Shown here: positions 45,005 to 54,370 of the stretch, one piece after another
Layout: each line of letters starts with the position of its first letter
Numbering within the stretch: the stretch's first letter is position 1
NCBI GenBank assembly: GCA_946411565.1
Contig: CAMKEM010000005.1
Span: 25,878-89,877, forward strand
DNA from: an uncultured Prevotellaceae bacterium
GTDB taxonomy: Bacteria > Bacteroidota > Bacteroidia > Bacteroidales > Bacteroidaceae
Length of the DNA: 64,000 nt
Reading direction: 5' to 3'
Notes under the pieces: model-generated
Told to the model about the DNA's origin: nothing
The model's input: only the letters and a program-made list of their open reading frames with translations
Databases searched by the model: none
Made by a program: the position numbers and the translations under genes

Positions 45005-45322
45005 CAAAAAAGAGATACTTTTGAGTATCTCTTTTTTGTTTATCTCCATTTCTGGGCTGTCCCACCGCCCCCCGGGGTCGTAGGTTTTCTCCCTACGGTC
45101 GAAGGGTCTCGTGAACTCGACAAATCTCAAGCCCATCCTGGAGCGCAAAAAGAGATACTTTCGGGTATCTCTTTTTTGTTTATCTCCATTTCTGGGCTGT
45201 CCCCACCGCCCCCGGGGTCGTAGGTTTTCTCCCTATGGTCGAAGAGTCTCGTGAACTCGACAAATCTCAAGCCCATCCTGGAGCGCAGAAAGAGATACTT
45301 TCGGGTATCTCTTTTTTTGTTT
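44987..45322. repeat. Three tandem copies of the tRNA-Asn 3' end and terminator (period 140-141 bp)
   Basis: CAAGCCCATCCTGGAGCGCA starts at 44987 (within the tRNA), 45128 and 45268. Each is followed by the same hairpin, GAGATACTTT...GTATCTC and a T run. Copies 2 and 3 are preceded by a GGGGTCGTAGGTTTTCTCCC segment that resembles the tRNA's own GGGGTCGTTGGTTCAAG interrupted by about 40 bp. Units 1 and 2 also share about 85 bp of spacer (TCCATTTCTGGGCTGTCC). Confidence 0.95.
45007..45040 (+). terminator. Terminator of tRNA-Asn
   Basis: AAAGAGATACT pairs with AGTATCTCTTT around TTTG, followed by TTTTGTT. The same hairpin recurs in both downstream repeat units. Confidence 0.9.
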
Positions 45323-45342
45323 GTATTATCCCATATACCATA

Positions 45343-45545
45343 TTTAACGTGAGTTCGGCGAATATCCTTACCCATAACCATTGAATACTACGCGATTGGC
45401 TAAGCTCTGAAGGAGCGACACCTAATAGGGCAGTCCGTTAGGGCTGTTATTATGCAAATGTGTGGGTAATAGAGCGCTGTAAGTGCGACACCTGAAAACT
45501 AAGACTCTATGTGTCGCTCCATTAGAGCTAATTCGTCAAACGACA
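45343..45545. repeat. Terminal-repeat element, GACACCTAATAGGGCAG type
   Basis: Begins with TTTAACGTGAGTTCGGCGAAT, an end-family motif, and contains GACACCTAATAGGGCAGTCCG, GCTGTAAGTGCGACACCTG and TATGTGTCGCTCC, as in the 2766 and 58881 elements. The right end (CTAATTCGTCAAACGAC) is degenerate. It is shorter than 58881-59163 and may be a deletion derivative. Confidence 0.75.
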
Positions 45546-45594
45546 CATTTAGATATACAATTATTTCCGAAATTCAAAATAATTACCCTTTTTC

Positions 45595-45626
45595 CTTGCT
45601 CAATCTGATTATTTTTTATACTTTTG
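45595..45626 (+). promoter_or_regulatory. Promoter of the restriction-modification-like pair
   Basis: CTTG (45595-45598), 20 bp, TACTTTTG (45619-45626). Start near 45632, leader about 185 nt, containing CTCCCG and CGGGAG inverted at a distance of about 50 nt. Confidence 0.55.
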
Positions 45627-45816
45627 CATTTGATAGCACCAAGTTCCCCCTGCTATCCTACATTTTACGATTTGCATTTGTCGCTTTCTCTAAGATATTC
45701 GTGAAGATTGCAGCAAATAGACTCCCGCTATTCGTATTATGTAGATTAAAGCAGACCTAAACAACCTTGCCACATTCGGGAGTTCTACGGCATACAAACA
45801 AAGTGTTTACAATACA

Positions 45817-48800
45817 ATGAAATTGCGCAGAACACTTATTGACAATAATACAGACCCATCAAAAGGCTATCACATGACCGAGGTCCTGAAAGAGTGCCTG
45901 GAAGACACCTCTATCAAAGAAGCATATATTGCCACAGGTTATTGGGATCTTCGTGGCACAGAACTTTTGTATGAAGAACTGCAAAAGTTCCTTGCTCGTG
46001 ATGGGAGCAAACTAAGAATACTGATAGGTAAAGACCCTTTGATATATAAAGGAGATGCACAAATAACAAAGGGAGGTTCATACGACCATCAAGAACAAGC
46101 ACTACGTGTTGACCTTGACGATTTATCCGTAAGCGAGAAATATGTCAAAGTTGTAAAAATGCTTGTAGATAACGTCAAGGACAAAGAAAACGACAAATTC
46201 CAGATACACGTCTATAAGCCAGAATGCAGAGAAGAAGAACAGTTCCTACATTCAAAGTGCTATATCTTCAAGGGCGAAGACGAAGAAAATCGTGCCGTTG
46301 CTTATGGAATCATAGGCAGTTCTAATTTTACCCAAAAAGGATTAGAAGGCAATTCCGAACTCAATATTCTTGAAATTGAGCCTAATAATATCACGAATGA
46401 GAATCCTGGCAATCCCAAGGACAGAACTCACTTGATGTGGTTCAATGAGAAGTGGGAAGATTCCAAACCATGGGAAGAGCAGTTCTTACTATTGGTAAAT
46501 CAATCCAAGATGTGGGATGCAATTCAAAGCACACAGGCAGCAGAACACCCTCATGAACAAGAAGACAATCTCACCCCATACGAACTATACATCAAGCTAC
46601 TTCAGGTAAAGTTCGGCATTTATATTGATAAAAATCTTGACGAGGTAATTGAAAGTTATCTCCCAAGAACATACGACCGCTATGACTATCAGATTGATGC
46701 TGTAAAACAATGCTTATCTACAATGAAGGAGCATGGCGGCTTTATGCTTGCAGATGTAGTAGGACTTGGCAAGACAATTGTCGGTTCTCTTATAATCAAG
46801 CACTTCCTACAGTTCCCTGATGACGATGAAAGAGAAAGGAAGGTACTGATTATAACACCACCTGCCATACAATCAGCATGGAAAGATACAATTAACGAAT
46901 TCGACAAGGATGCCACAGATAAGATGGCAGACTACATTGACTTTATAACAACAGGTAGTATCGCCAAACTCACAGATGGCACAGAAAGCGAAGATACAGA
47001 CGATGACAACTACGACAGCGGCGACTTCGAAGAAGAACTGAAGCATGAAAACTATGGTCTTATCATCATTGATGAAAGCCATAAATTCCGTAATAGCGGA
47101 ACTTCCATGTACAAGGCTCTTGACGATCTGATTGCAGAAATAGGTAATGATACTGGCAATTACCCTTATATCGGCTTGCTTTCAGCTACTCCACAAAACA
47201 ATCGTCCTGACGACCTCAAAAACCAGATATACCTCTTTGAACGTAGTCATAACGAGACATCGCTAACAAAGGCTAACAGTGGTAATCTTGAGAACTTCTT
47301 CGCTGAGATAAACTCAGAATACACCGACATTATCCATCCTGACGAAGATGATACAACAACACAAGAAGAGCGCAACGAGCACTTGAAGGAAATCTCAAAG
47401 CGAATCCGTGATTGCGTCCTTACTGACATTATGGTTCGCAGAACTCGTACCGATGTTCAGAAGTACTATAGCGAAGACATGAAACGACAGAACCTTAAAT
47501 TCCCACAGATAAAAGGTCCTGTCAGCCTCAACTATTCCATGGATAAAGAACTATCCCAATTATTCGCTGACACAATGGACTACATATCTCCTTCAGAGGA
47601 GTATAAACTTCATAGTGACAAGTATTTGAGCTATTATCGTTATCGTGCTATCCAATATCTTGTTGATGAGAATATAAAGAAAAAATATGATGCCCGCGGT
47701 TCACGCGATGCAGACAAACTTGCAGATCAGCTTGCAAACATCATGATGATTAATCTTGTCAAGCGTCTTGAAAGTAGTTTCTCTGCATTCTATCAGTCAT
47801 TGCTCAATCTGCGTCAATACACATTGAATATGATTGATATGTGGAACAACGGCAATATCTTCATCTGCCCTCAAATCAATGTTAATGAAGAACTCGACAT
47901 AAAGGCAAAGGAAGAAAAGAGAAACAAGAAAGTAACTTTCGGCAACTGTGTTGACGACATCCGAGAAAAGATAAGGAAACTGAATGAGGACGGACGCAAC
48001 GAAAATGAACGTAATAGCGAATACACCATCAATGATTTCAAAAAAGAATACATTGATTTGCTGAAGCATGACTATGATATCCTATGCGAACTTTGCGACC
48101 GCTGGGCAAAGAACACCGAGGATCCAAAGCTTGATGTCTTCAAGGAAAATCTCAAATCCGTATTGTTCAACAAGGAAACCAACATTCCGCAGAAACTTGT
48201 CATTTTCTCCGAGGCAATTGATACGGTAGAAACCATAAGACGAGTTGCGGAGAACAAAGGCTATAAAGTCTTGATGGTCACAGCAGCCAACAGAGATGTT
48301 ATGGAACCTATCATCCGCGAAAACTTTGATGCGAACTATGGCAAGAAGCCAGGCGAGATTCAGAAGAATAACTATGATGTCATAGTCACTACAGAAGTAC
48401 TTGCCGAAGGTATCAACCTGCATAGGGCAAACGTAATTCTGAATTACGATACCCCTTGGAACTCCACCCGACTCATGCAACGCATCGGTCGTGTCAATCG
48501 TATAGGCTCAACACAAGACTATGTTTACGTGTATAACTTCAAGCCAAGTGCGGAAGGTGACGCTGAAATACAACTCGTACAGAAAGCATACACCAAGTTA
48601 CAATCTTTCCACACACTCTTCGGTGAGGACAGCAAGGTATATACAGAAGACGAGGAAGTCAGCCATTACGACCTTAACACTATCGTAAATGGAGAAGAAT
48701 CTCCTTTGGAAAAATATATATACGAGCTAAAGAAATACAGAGATGAAAATCCTGAACGCTATGATTATATCCTAAACAAAGAAGATGGGCTTGAAATGGC

Positions 48801-49347
48801 AACTTCCTTTGTTGATGGGTGCTCATATTTCCACGTTAAATCCTCTCGCATGACAGGGCTATACGTTAAGGTTAACCCTGCCAATAACAAGGGGAAAATC
48901 ATATCTTCATCCGAAATGTATCAGAATTTTGCCGTATCTCCTGATGCTGTCACTAAACAACTTCCTGCGGATTGGGACGAGCAGAAGGCAAAAGCAGAAA
49001 AAGCAGTCAATCAGTTCCTAAACAGAAAATATGTACGCAGAGCCAACAGCAATAATGCAACAAAGGCAAAGGAAATTCTTCGCAAGATGAAAAAAGACAT
49101 CACTATGTCTGAAAAGTCGAAGTCATTACTTAATGATGCGTTTTCCCTTGTCAATAAAGGCAATAATGACATCATAAAGAAGATTCTTGCTTTTGACAGC
49201 TACATGAATACTGCTCAAAACGATTTGTTTGGAGGACTTACCCAACAAGACTTTGACGACATGATAGAACGTGAAATCAGTAATGTAGTCTCACAACTCC
49301 AGCATAAATACGGCAAAGCCAACGTATTCATTGGACTATCTAAATAA
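45817..49347 (+). CDS. PLD-nuclease/SNF2-helicase fusion protein
   Basis: 1176 residues, cytosolic. Residues 1-200 form a phospholipase-D-like nuclease: HSKCYIF (about 144) and GSSNFTQKGLEGNSEL (about 167) make one HKD-like motif. A SNF2-type helicase core follows: ADVVGLGKTIVGSL (Walker A, about 312), LIIIDESHKFRNS (DExH, about 412), GLLSATPQNN, MVRRTRTDV, and the C-terminal half with VTTEVLAEGINLHRANVI and LMQRIGRVNRIGS (about 855-895). The C-terminal 200 residues are unassigned. It precedes a methyltransferase gene by 12 bp. This fits a restriction component that translocates on and cuts DNA, as in SNF2-containing defence systems such as DISARM, but the DISARM genes drmA and drmB are absent. 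Function is inferred. Confidence 0.85.
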   Translation: MKLRRTLIDNNTDPSKGYHMTEVLKECLEDTSIKEAYIATGYWDLRGTELLYEELQKFLARDGSKLRILIGKDPLIYKGDAQITKGGSYDHQEQALRVDLDDLSVSEKYVKVVKMLVDNVKDKENDKFQIHVYKPECREEEQFLHSKCYIFKGEDEENRAVAYGIIGSSNFTQKGLEGNSELNILEIEPNNITNENPGNPKDRTHLMWFNEKWEDSKPWEEQFLLLVNQSKMWDAIQSTQAAEHPHEQEDNLTPYELYIKLLQVKFGIYIDKNLDEVIESYLPRTYDRYDYQIDAVKQCLSTMKEHGGFMLADVVGLGKTIVGSLIIKHFLQFPDDDERERKVLIITPPAIQSAWKDTINEFDKDATDKMADYIDFITTGSIAKLTDGTESEDTDDDNYDSGDFEEELKHENYGLIIIDESHKFRNSGTSMYKALDDLIAEIGNDTGNYPYIGLLSATPQNNRPDDLKNQIYLFERSHNETSLTKANSGNLENFFAEINSEYTDIIHPDEDDTTTQEERNEHLKEISKRIRDCVLTDIMVRRTRTDVQKYYSEDMKRQNLKFPQIKGPVSLNYSMDKELSQLFADTMDYISPSEEYKLHSDKYLSYYRYRAIQYLVDENIKKKYDARGSRDADKLADQLANIMMINLVKRLESSFSAFYQSLLNLRQYTLNMIDMWNNGNIFICPQINVNEELDIKAKEEKRNKKVTFGNCVDDIREKIRKLNEDGRNENERNSEYTINDFKKEYIDLLKHDYDILCELCDRWAKNTEDPKLDVFKENLKSVLFNKETNIPQKLVIFSEAIDTVETIRRVAENKGYKVLMVTAANRDVMEPIIRENFDANYGKKPGEIQKNNYDVIVTTEVLAEGINLHRANVILNYDTPWNSTRLMQRIGRVNRIGSTQDYVYVYNFKPSAEGDAEIQLVQKAYTKLQSFHTLFGEDSKVYTEDEEVSHYDLNTIVNGEESPLEKYIYELKKYRDENPERYDYILNKEDGLEMATSFVDGCSYFHVKSSRMTGLYVKVNPANNKGKIISSSEMYQNFAVSPDAVTKQLPADWDEQKAKAEKAVNQFLNRKYVRRANSNNATKAKEILRKMKKDITMSEKSKSLLNDAFSLVNKGNNDIIKKILAFDSYMNTAQNDLFGGLTQQDFDDMIEREISNVVSQLQHKYGKANVFIGLSK

Positions 49348-49359
49348 AAAATAACGCTT

Positions 49360-52300
49360 ATGGACTTAAAATCATATTTCCACCAAAAATACCAAGGTGG
49401 CGAGAGTTTCATTGAGAATGTTATTCTTCCTATATTTGGAGAAAACAAATATGAAGATGCCTATGAAGAAGACGTCATAGAGAACAACCCCGATTTAGAA
49501 ACTATGGCGAAATCTACGGGTATCTCCAATATACTGCGATTAGGCACCATCCAAATACCGATGAATCCAACTGATGTATTTGACATCACGGTAGATAATC
49601 ATGTACAGATGGAGCGTAACCGCGTTACAATCCAGGCACTTATACGGCGCATTATGTCAACCTATTCAAGTGCATTCATGATTTTCCACTATAATGACAC
49701 GGACAAATGGGATTGGCGATTCTCTTTTTGCAGCAAACTCGGGAACAACAAGGAAACGACAGACTCCAAGCGTTATACCTTCCTTCTTGGTCCTAACCAG
49801 TCATGCCGTACTGCTGCCGAAAATTTCAATAAACTTGCAGCGAAAGCTGGCAACATCGAACTTGAAGATATTGTTAGTGCTTTTGATGTTGAAACTCTTA
49901 GCAAGGAGTTCTTCGACAAATACAAGAAGCACTACGAGACGTTCTGTGATTTTGTATATGAAAATAAGGACAACAGGGAATATTTTGGCGAGGAGTTTTC
50001 ACAATGGGAAGACAAAACTATCCGTGATTATGTAAAGAAGCTCCTCGGACGCATCGTTTTCCTGCATTTCCTCCAGAAAAAGGGCTGGCTTGGCGTTCCA
50101 GAAGACAAGGAATGGGGAGATGGCGAAACGGACTTCATGCGCAAACTTTTTGATAATGCTTCTCAGCAGCAGAAGGACAATTACCTTGATGAAGTTCTCG
50201 AACCTTTGTTTGAATACGGACTTGATACCGACAGGACAGACAAAAACGACCTCTTTAACACAGGCGTGGAAGGATTCAGAAACGTAAAGGTTCCATATCT
50301 GAATGGCGGTCTTTTTGATCGCGATGTGCTCGATGAGCCTAAGTCACGTTTCCCCAAAGAGTTGTTTGACAACTTACTTAGATTCTTCTCTGAATACAAC
50401 TTCACCATTGACGAGAATGATCCAAACGATGCTCAGGTAGGCGTTGATCCTGAGATGCTTGGACGCATTTTTGAAAACCTCCTTGAAGACAACAAGGACA
50501 AGGGCGCATTCTATACGCCAAAGGAAATTGTGCAGTATATGTGCCGTGAGTCTTTGATTGCATATCTCCAGACAGATGTCAAGGACGAAGAAAGCAAAGA
50601 GGCTATACGCAAATTTGTAACCACATACGATGTTAATGCTATTGGTGGCAAAGATTCTGATACGGCAAAGGAAATCAATGAGCACCTTAAGCAAGTAAAG
50701 ATTTGCGACCCAGCCATTGGTTCTGGTGCATTCCCTATGGGTTTGCTAAAAGAACTTTTCTTCTGCCGTGGGGCTATTGAGACATTTGACGATGCAGCAG
50801 AAATTAAACGACACATCATTCAGCAGAATATTTATGGTGTTGATATAGAAAAGGGTGCAGTTGATATTGCGCGCCTTCGTTTCTGGCTCGCCCTTATCGT
50901 TGACGAAAAAACACCTCATGCCTTGCCTAATATGGACTTCAAGATTATGCAGGGAAACTCTTTGCTCGAACAGTATAAAGGAGTTGATTTGAGTAAAATA
51001 ATGGAGAGTAAAATCTCCAAATCTGGTCCCGTACAATTATCTTTTCTTGAAGAAGACGTAGAAAAGTTACGCCATCAACTAATTGTATTACGTAAAGAAT
51101 ACTTCAACACATTCGACAAACAACAAAAACAAAGTCTGCGCGTATCTATGCGCAATATTGTTCAGCTACAAATTGATGCTACGGTAAATAAATTTACAGG
51201 CCAAACAGACAAAAAGAACAATGAGCGAATCAAAATGGATGATATTGATATTGCTGCGACATCAGAGTTCTTCCTTTGGCATACTTGGTTTACCGATGTA
51301 TTTGAAAATGGAGGATTTGATATTGTAATAGGCAACCCTCCATATATAAGGCCACATCGTTTGGCAGATGAATTAAAAGTAATACTTTGGAATAAATACA
51401 AAGTTGCTCAACAAAAAACTGATGTATACGCTTTTTTTGTTGAGCTTGGATGTAAACTGTTGGCAAAAAAAGGAATACTGTCATACATCATACCTAAAAC
51501 ATGGTTTGCAATATATTCTTTTAAGAAATTAAGAAAACTATTATTGGGTCATTATGACGTGTTTCAAATTGGACTACTTCCAGATAAAGTTTTCGACAAT
51601 GCTACTGTCGAAACTGCACTATTGTTCGTTCAAAACGATAAGTTGCACAATGAAATAAACTTTTTTGATGTTGCTACAAAAACATTAAAAAAGAAGCAAA
51701 CATACGAATCTATTTTAAAAGATTCAGATTTGACTATTAGCATTGGCGACAATACTCTTGCCAAAACAGCAACGCCATTAGGCAATATATCTAAAATCAT
51801 ATGCGGAATAGTTTCTGGCGACGACAAAAAATACTGCCGATTCGAACAAAAAGACCGTCTGGATAAAAAGGCCATTCGTGGCGCAAATATCTCCAGATAT
51901 TTTATAAGCTACACTGGAGAATACATATGGTATAATAGAGAGCAAATGATTATTGACGGCAACAACAAGCCCAAGAGTTCACTAAAAGCAGCAGTAGGTC
52001 AATGCAGCCCTAAAAAGCCCGAAGACTTTGAACTTCCCGAGAAGATTGTTTTGCAACGCATATCCAAGAATATCATTGCATCATTAGACACTCAACAATA
52101 TTATGCCCATAGTTCAGTAATTATTATCAAGCCGAATGATTCCGTATCTTTAAGATACATACTGGGCATTCTAAACTCCAAATATATAAACTATTGGTTG
52201 AAAAGTAACACATCAAACATATCTATAAATGCTGGTACTGTAAAAAAAATACCGATAGAAATAGGCTCAAAAGACATCCAAAACAAAATTATTCATCTTG

Positions 52301-52443
52301 TAAACCAGATACTCTCTGCCAAAAAAGAGAATCCCCAAGCCGACACGACCTCTCTTGAGCATGAGATCGACCTTCTTGTCTATGACCTTTATGGTTTGAC
52401 AAAAGAAGAGCGTTTGATTGTTGATCCAGATTACAAGGAATAA
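49360..52443 (+). CDS. Eco57I-type DNA N6-adenine methyltransferase with specificity region
   Basis: 1027 residues. The N-terminal 350 residues (QIPMNPTDVFDITVDNHVQM... near 60-90) have no motif I can name. DPEMLGRIFENLLED and GAFYTPKEIVQYM (about 363-390) lead to AdoMet motif I CDPAIGSGAFPMG (about 449) and catalytic motif IV IVIGNPPYIRP (about 660). The remaining part, with TAVGQCSPK-like variable content and IINLVNQIL-type ends (KKIPIEIGSKDIQNKIIHLVNQIL), resembles TaqI/type I specificity domains. This is the layout of type IIG or BREX PglX-like enzymes. I see no definite PD-ExK nuclease motif, and the helicase gene 12 bp upstream probably supplies the cutting activity. Confidence 0.85.
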   Translation: MDLKSYFHQKYQGGESFIENVILPIFGENKYEDAYEEDVIENNPDLETMAKSTGISNILRLGTIQIPMNPTDVFDITVDNHVQMERNRVTIQALIRRIMSTYSSAFMIFHYNDTDKWDWRFSFCSKLGNNKETTDSKRYTFLLGPNQSCRTAAENFNKLAAKAGNIELEDIVSAFDVETLSKEFFDKYKKHYETFCDFVYENKDNREYFGEEFSQWEDKTIRDYVKKLLGRIVFLHFLQKKGWLGVPEDKEWGDGETDFMRKLFDNASQQQKDNYLDEVLEPLFEYGLDTDRTDKNDLFNTGVEGFRNVKVPYLNGGLFDRDVLDEPKSRFPKELFDNLLRFFSEYNFTIDENDPNDAQVGVDPEMLGRIFENLLEDNKDKGAFYTPKEIVQYMCRESLIAYLQTDVKDEESKEAIRKFVTTYDVNAIGGKDSDTAKEINEHLKQVKICDPAIGSGAFPMGLLKELFFCRGAIETFDDAAEIKRHIIQQNIYGVDIEKGAVDIARLRFWLALIVDEKTPHALPNMDFKIMQGNSLLEQYKGVDLSKIMESKISKSGPVQLSFLEEDVEKLRHQLIVLRKEYFNTFDKQQKQSLRVSMRNIVQLQIDATVNKFTGQTDKKNNERIKMDDIDIAATSEFFLWHTWFTDVFENGGFDIVIGNPPYIRPHRLADELKVILWNKYKVAQQKTDVYAFFVELGCKLLAKKGILSYIIPKTWFAIYSFKKLRKLLLGHYDVFQIGLLPDKVFDNATVETALLFVQNDKLHNEINFFDVATKTLKKKQTYESILKDSDLTISIGDNTLAKTATPLGNISKIICGIVSGDDKKYCRFEQKDRLDKKAIRGANISRYFISYTGEYIWYNREQMIIDGNNKPKSSLKAAVGQCSPKKPEDFELPEKIVLQRISKNIIASLDTQQYYAHSSVIIIKPNDSVSLRYILGILNSKYINYWLKSNTSNISINAGTVKKIPIEIGSKDIQNKIIHLVNQILSAKKENPQADTTSLEHEIDLLVYDLYGLTKEERLIVDPDYKE

Positions 52444-52490
52444 ACGTCTTGGCAACATGCGATTTTCTCGCTGAAAAAAATAAAAAAAGT

Positions 52491-52728
52491 TTTTTTCACG
52501 ATTTTCCTGTCACCTGCAACACTATCTGATTATCAACGTGTTAGGTGGTGACAGATGTTTTCGCACTTGTCACCCACCTGTCACCCATACAAGCAACTAA
52601 CTCCTTTTTTTGGGGGGGGCGAAAAAAAACTTGGTGACAGAAAGGTGACAGGTGGGAAAGTTCCTGTCACCCGTTAACTTACTGATATTCAACGAGTGTT
52701 GCAGGTGACAGGAAAATCGCGAAAAAAA
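52491..52728. repeat. GGTGACAGG word-repeat palindrome (convergent junction)
   Basis: CGATTTTCCTGTCACCTGCAACAC (24 bp, from 52499) is exactly inverted at 52696-52719. Inside are further GGTGACAG and CTGTCACC words (about eight in all). ATCAACGTGTTAGGTG at 52532 has a counterpart ATCAACACGTTAGATG in the 61 kb element. The region separates the convergent methyltransferase and Rpn-like genes. Confidence 0.85.
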
Positions 52729-52812
52729 AATTTTTCTTATAAATTTCTGCCAATGATAAAATTCATCGGCAAATAGCGTTATAGCCTCGTTTATTATTCG
52801 ATGTAAGAACGA

Positions 52813-52872
52813 AGCAACTCCAATGCAAGTCCAATTCAGCTCCAATCCAACACCAATCCAACTCCAATCGTG
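52813..52872. repeat. CCAATCCAACT-type tandem short repeats
   Basis: Degenerate units such as CAACTCCAATG, CAAGTCCAATTC, AGCTCCAATCC, AACACCAATCC and AACTCCAATC follow one another. The period is about 10-12 bp and the units differ, so this is a degenerate tandem array and not a CRISPR. Confidence 0.8.
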
Positions 52873-52930
52873 AATTGGAAATCCATTGGATCAGCTATGG
52901 TTCTGCATTCAAGAAGATTATTATCTTATC

Positions 52931-53881
52931 TTATTTTGTGAGTTGGCTGACTTCATCCTTACTTAGTCCTGTAGCTTGCATGACAGATGCCACGGACAAT
53001 CCCATTGCAAGAAGATTCTTCGCAACTTCATAGCGGCCTTTCTTCTCACCTTCAGCCATACCTTCCGATCTGCCTTCTGCTCTGCCTTCTTTAATTCCAG
53101 CGGCCCTGCCTTCTTTAATTCCAACGGCTCTGCCTTCTTTCAAGCCTTTGTCAAAGCCTTTCTTCAAGCCACTCTCAATAGCATAATCCATAACGCAAAT
53201 AGTATCACGATATTTGCGTATGCCTTCATCATATTTCATGCGCTCTTCTTTGGAGAGGGCGCTTATATCTGCTATCTGTGCTATCTTGGCAAAGACAGAA
53301 TCTTTTGCCGCAAACGGCATTCTATTTAATGCTTCCATATTCTTCAATACATAAATCCAACGTTCAAAATCATTATTGCAGTCATCTGCCTGTTTGTCAA
53401 AATAAGGCAGTTGCAAGTATATCATTCTAATGTCATTCGAGAAAATCTCTTTTGACTCCTTATCCATCAGTACGGCATCTGTGCGGAACTTCGTACCAAT
53501 GTCATCTATCTTAAAATTCAGGAAGGCGACAAGGTAAACCGACTTGATCTCATACTTCCAATCTATTCCCTTTTCTCCCTGACGAGAGATTGCCTCCGAG
53601 ACATAGTAGATGCTTCGCTTCTTAAAGTATGGCTGTTGATTGTTCTGCATCTCCACTATGATGTGCTCACCGTCCGTTGTCTTGCAGTAGATATCGTAGA
53701 TTAGCGAACGGTCATCCGCATACATGGCAGGTTGTTCCTTATCAAGAAACGTGAGATCCACAATCTCCTTCTCGCCAACCAGAAGGTTGTTGAGGAAGTG
53801 CAACAATAGCGGTTTAGAGAACTCCTGTCCGAAGATTCGCTTAAAACCTATATCCGTAAAAGGGTTGATGAACTTTGCCAT
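52931..53881 (-). CDS. Rpn-family recombination-promoting nuclease/putative transposase
   Basis: 316 residues. The start MAKFINPFTDIGFKRIFGQE and LIYDIYCKTTDGEHIIVEMQNN (Asp and EMQ of a PD-(D/E)XK fold, about residues 60-80) are typical of the Rpn/TIGR01784 family. Members are Mg-dependent DNA nucleases, and they are common in Bacteroidetes in many copies. The C-terminus is a run of GIKEGRA/GRAEGR-type units (about 245-285) encoded by imperfect 24 bp repeats. Location beside the restriction-like pair suggests a defence or mobile-DNA neighbourhood. Confidence 0.88.
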   Translation of the reverse strand: MAKFINPFTDIGFKRIFGQEFSKPLLLHFLNNLLVGEKEIVDLTFLDKEQPAMYADDRSLIYDIYCKTTDGEHIIVEMQNNQQPYFKKRSIYYVSEAISRQGEKGIDWKYEIKSVYLVAFLNFKIDDIGTKFRTDAVLMDKESKEIFSNDIRMIYLQLPYFDKQADDCNNDFERWIYVLKNMEALNRMPFAAKDSVFAKIAQIADISALSKEERMKYDEGIRKYRDTICVMDYAIESGLKKGFDKGLKEGRAVGIKEGRAAGIKEGRAEGRSEGMAEGEKKGRYEVAKNLLAMGLSVASVMQATGLSKDEVSQLTK

Positions 53882-53919
53882 AGAGATACAGAGTTATGAG
53901 TTCGACATTTGTTTGCGTA

Positions 53920-53927
53920 CAAAGATA
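53920..53927 (-). promoter_or_regulatory. -7 box of the Rpn-like gene
   Basis: TATCTTTG on the minus strand, about 39 bp upstream of the start codon. No consensus TTTG is at -33; TTTA lies 17 bp further upstream. Confidence 0.45.
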
Positions 53928-54175
53928 CATAATATTCACGAGATTAAAGCATTATAAGCCATTTTTTTGCTCTTTTAAACTAAAACAAATGAAATATCGA
54001 CTAAAATACCACAATAAAAGACCTCAACAAACAATCTTCATGCTAAATGTTTTTCTATTTATTTTTAACTTGCCATAAGTCATGAAGTCTTGCCGCATTG
54101 ACTCCAATTCAATTTGCGTCTGCACCGTGGACGCAATTAGATAACGTAAGTTCATTGAATTCGCATTACATACAG

Positions 54176-54370
54176 AACAAAAGAACAAGGTCAATATCCG
54201 CCTATGCAGATATCGACCTTGTTCTTTTGTTAATCCCATTAATACAATCTGTAATTACCTTCTTAGCTAATTCCGTCGAGATATTTCCCCTAATAATCAA
54301 AATCAGTTTTTACCCAATGTTTGTGACCATCTTTAAATCGTCACTTTGCATAAATCTTACACTTATTTCC
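54176..54370 (-). ncRNA. Candidate small RNA with strong terminal hairpin
   Basis: On the minus strand TACCTTTG (54383-54376) is a good -7 box with CTTG 20 bp upstream. About 140-195 nt downstream is a perfect 17 bp stem (54176-54192 with 54215-54231, ending AACAAAAGAACAAGGTC) with an inner ATATC/GATAT pair. No convincing protein is encoded between. The T run after the stem is poor, so termination is not certain. Part of 53882-55331, in which no other gene is visible. Confidence 0.35.

Noticed and set aside
44987..45322. CRISPR array
   Set aside because: There are only three units of about 140 bp with conserved spacers and a tRNA-derived core, and no cas gene is near.
45817..52443. Complete DISARM or BREX system
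   Set aside because: Only SNF2, PLD and methylase functions are visible; drmA, drmB, pglZ, brxC and brxL-like genes are not present on either side.
52813..52872. CRISPR or iteron array
   Set aside because: Units are 10-12 bp, degenerate and without spacers; no replication gene is close.
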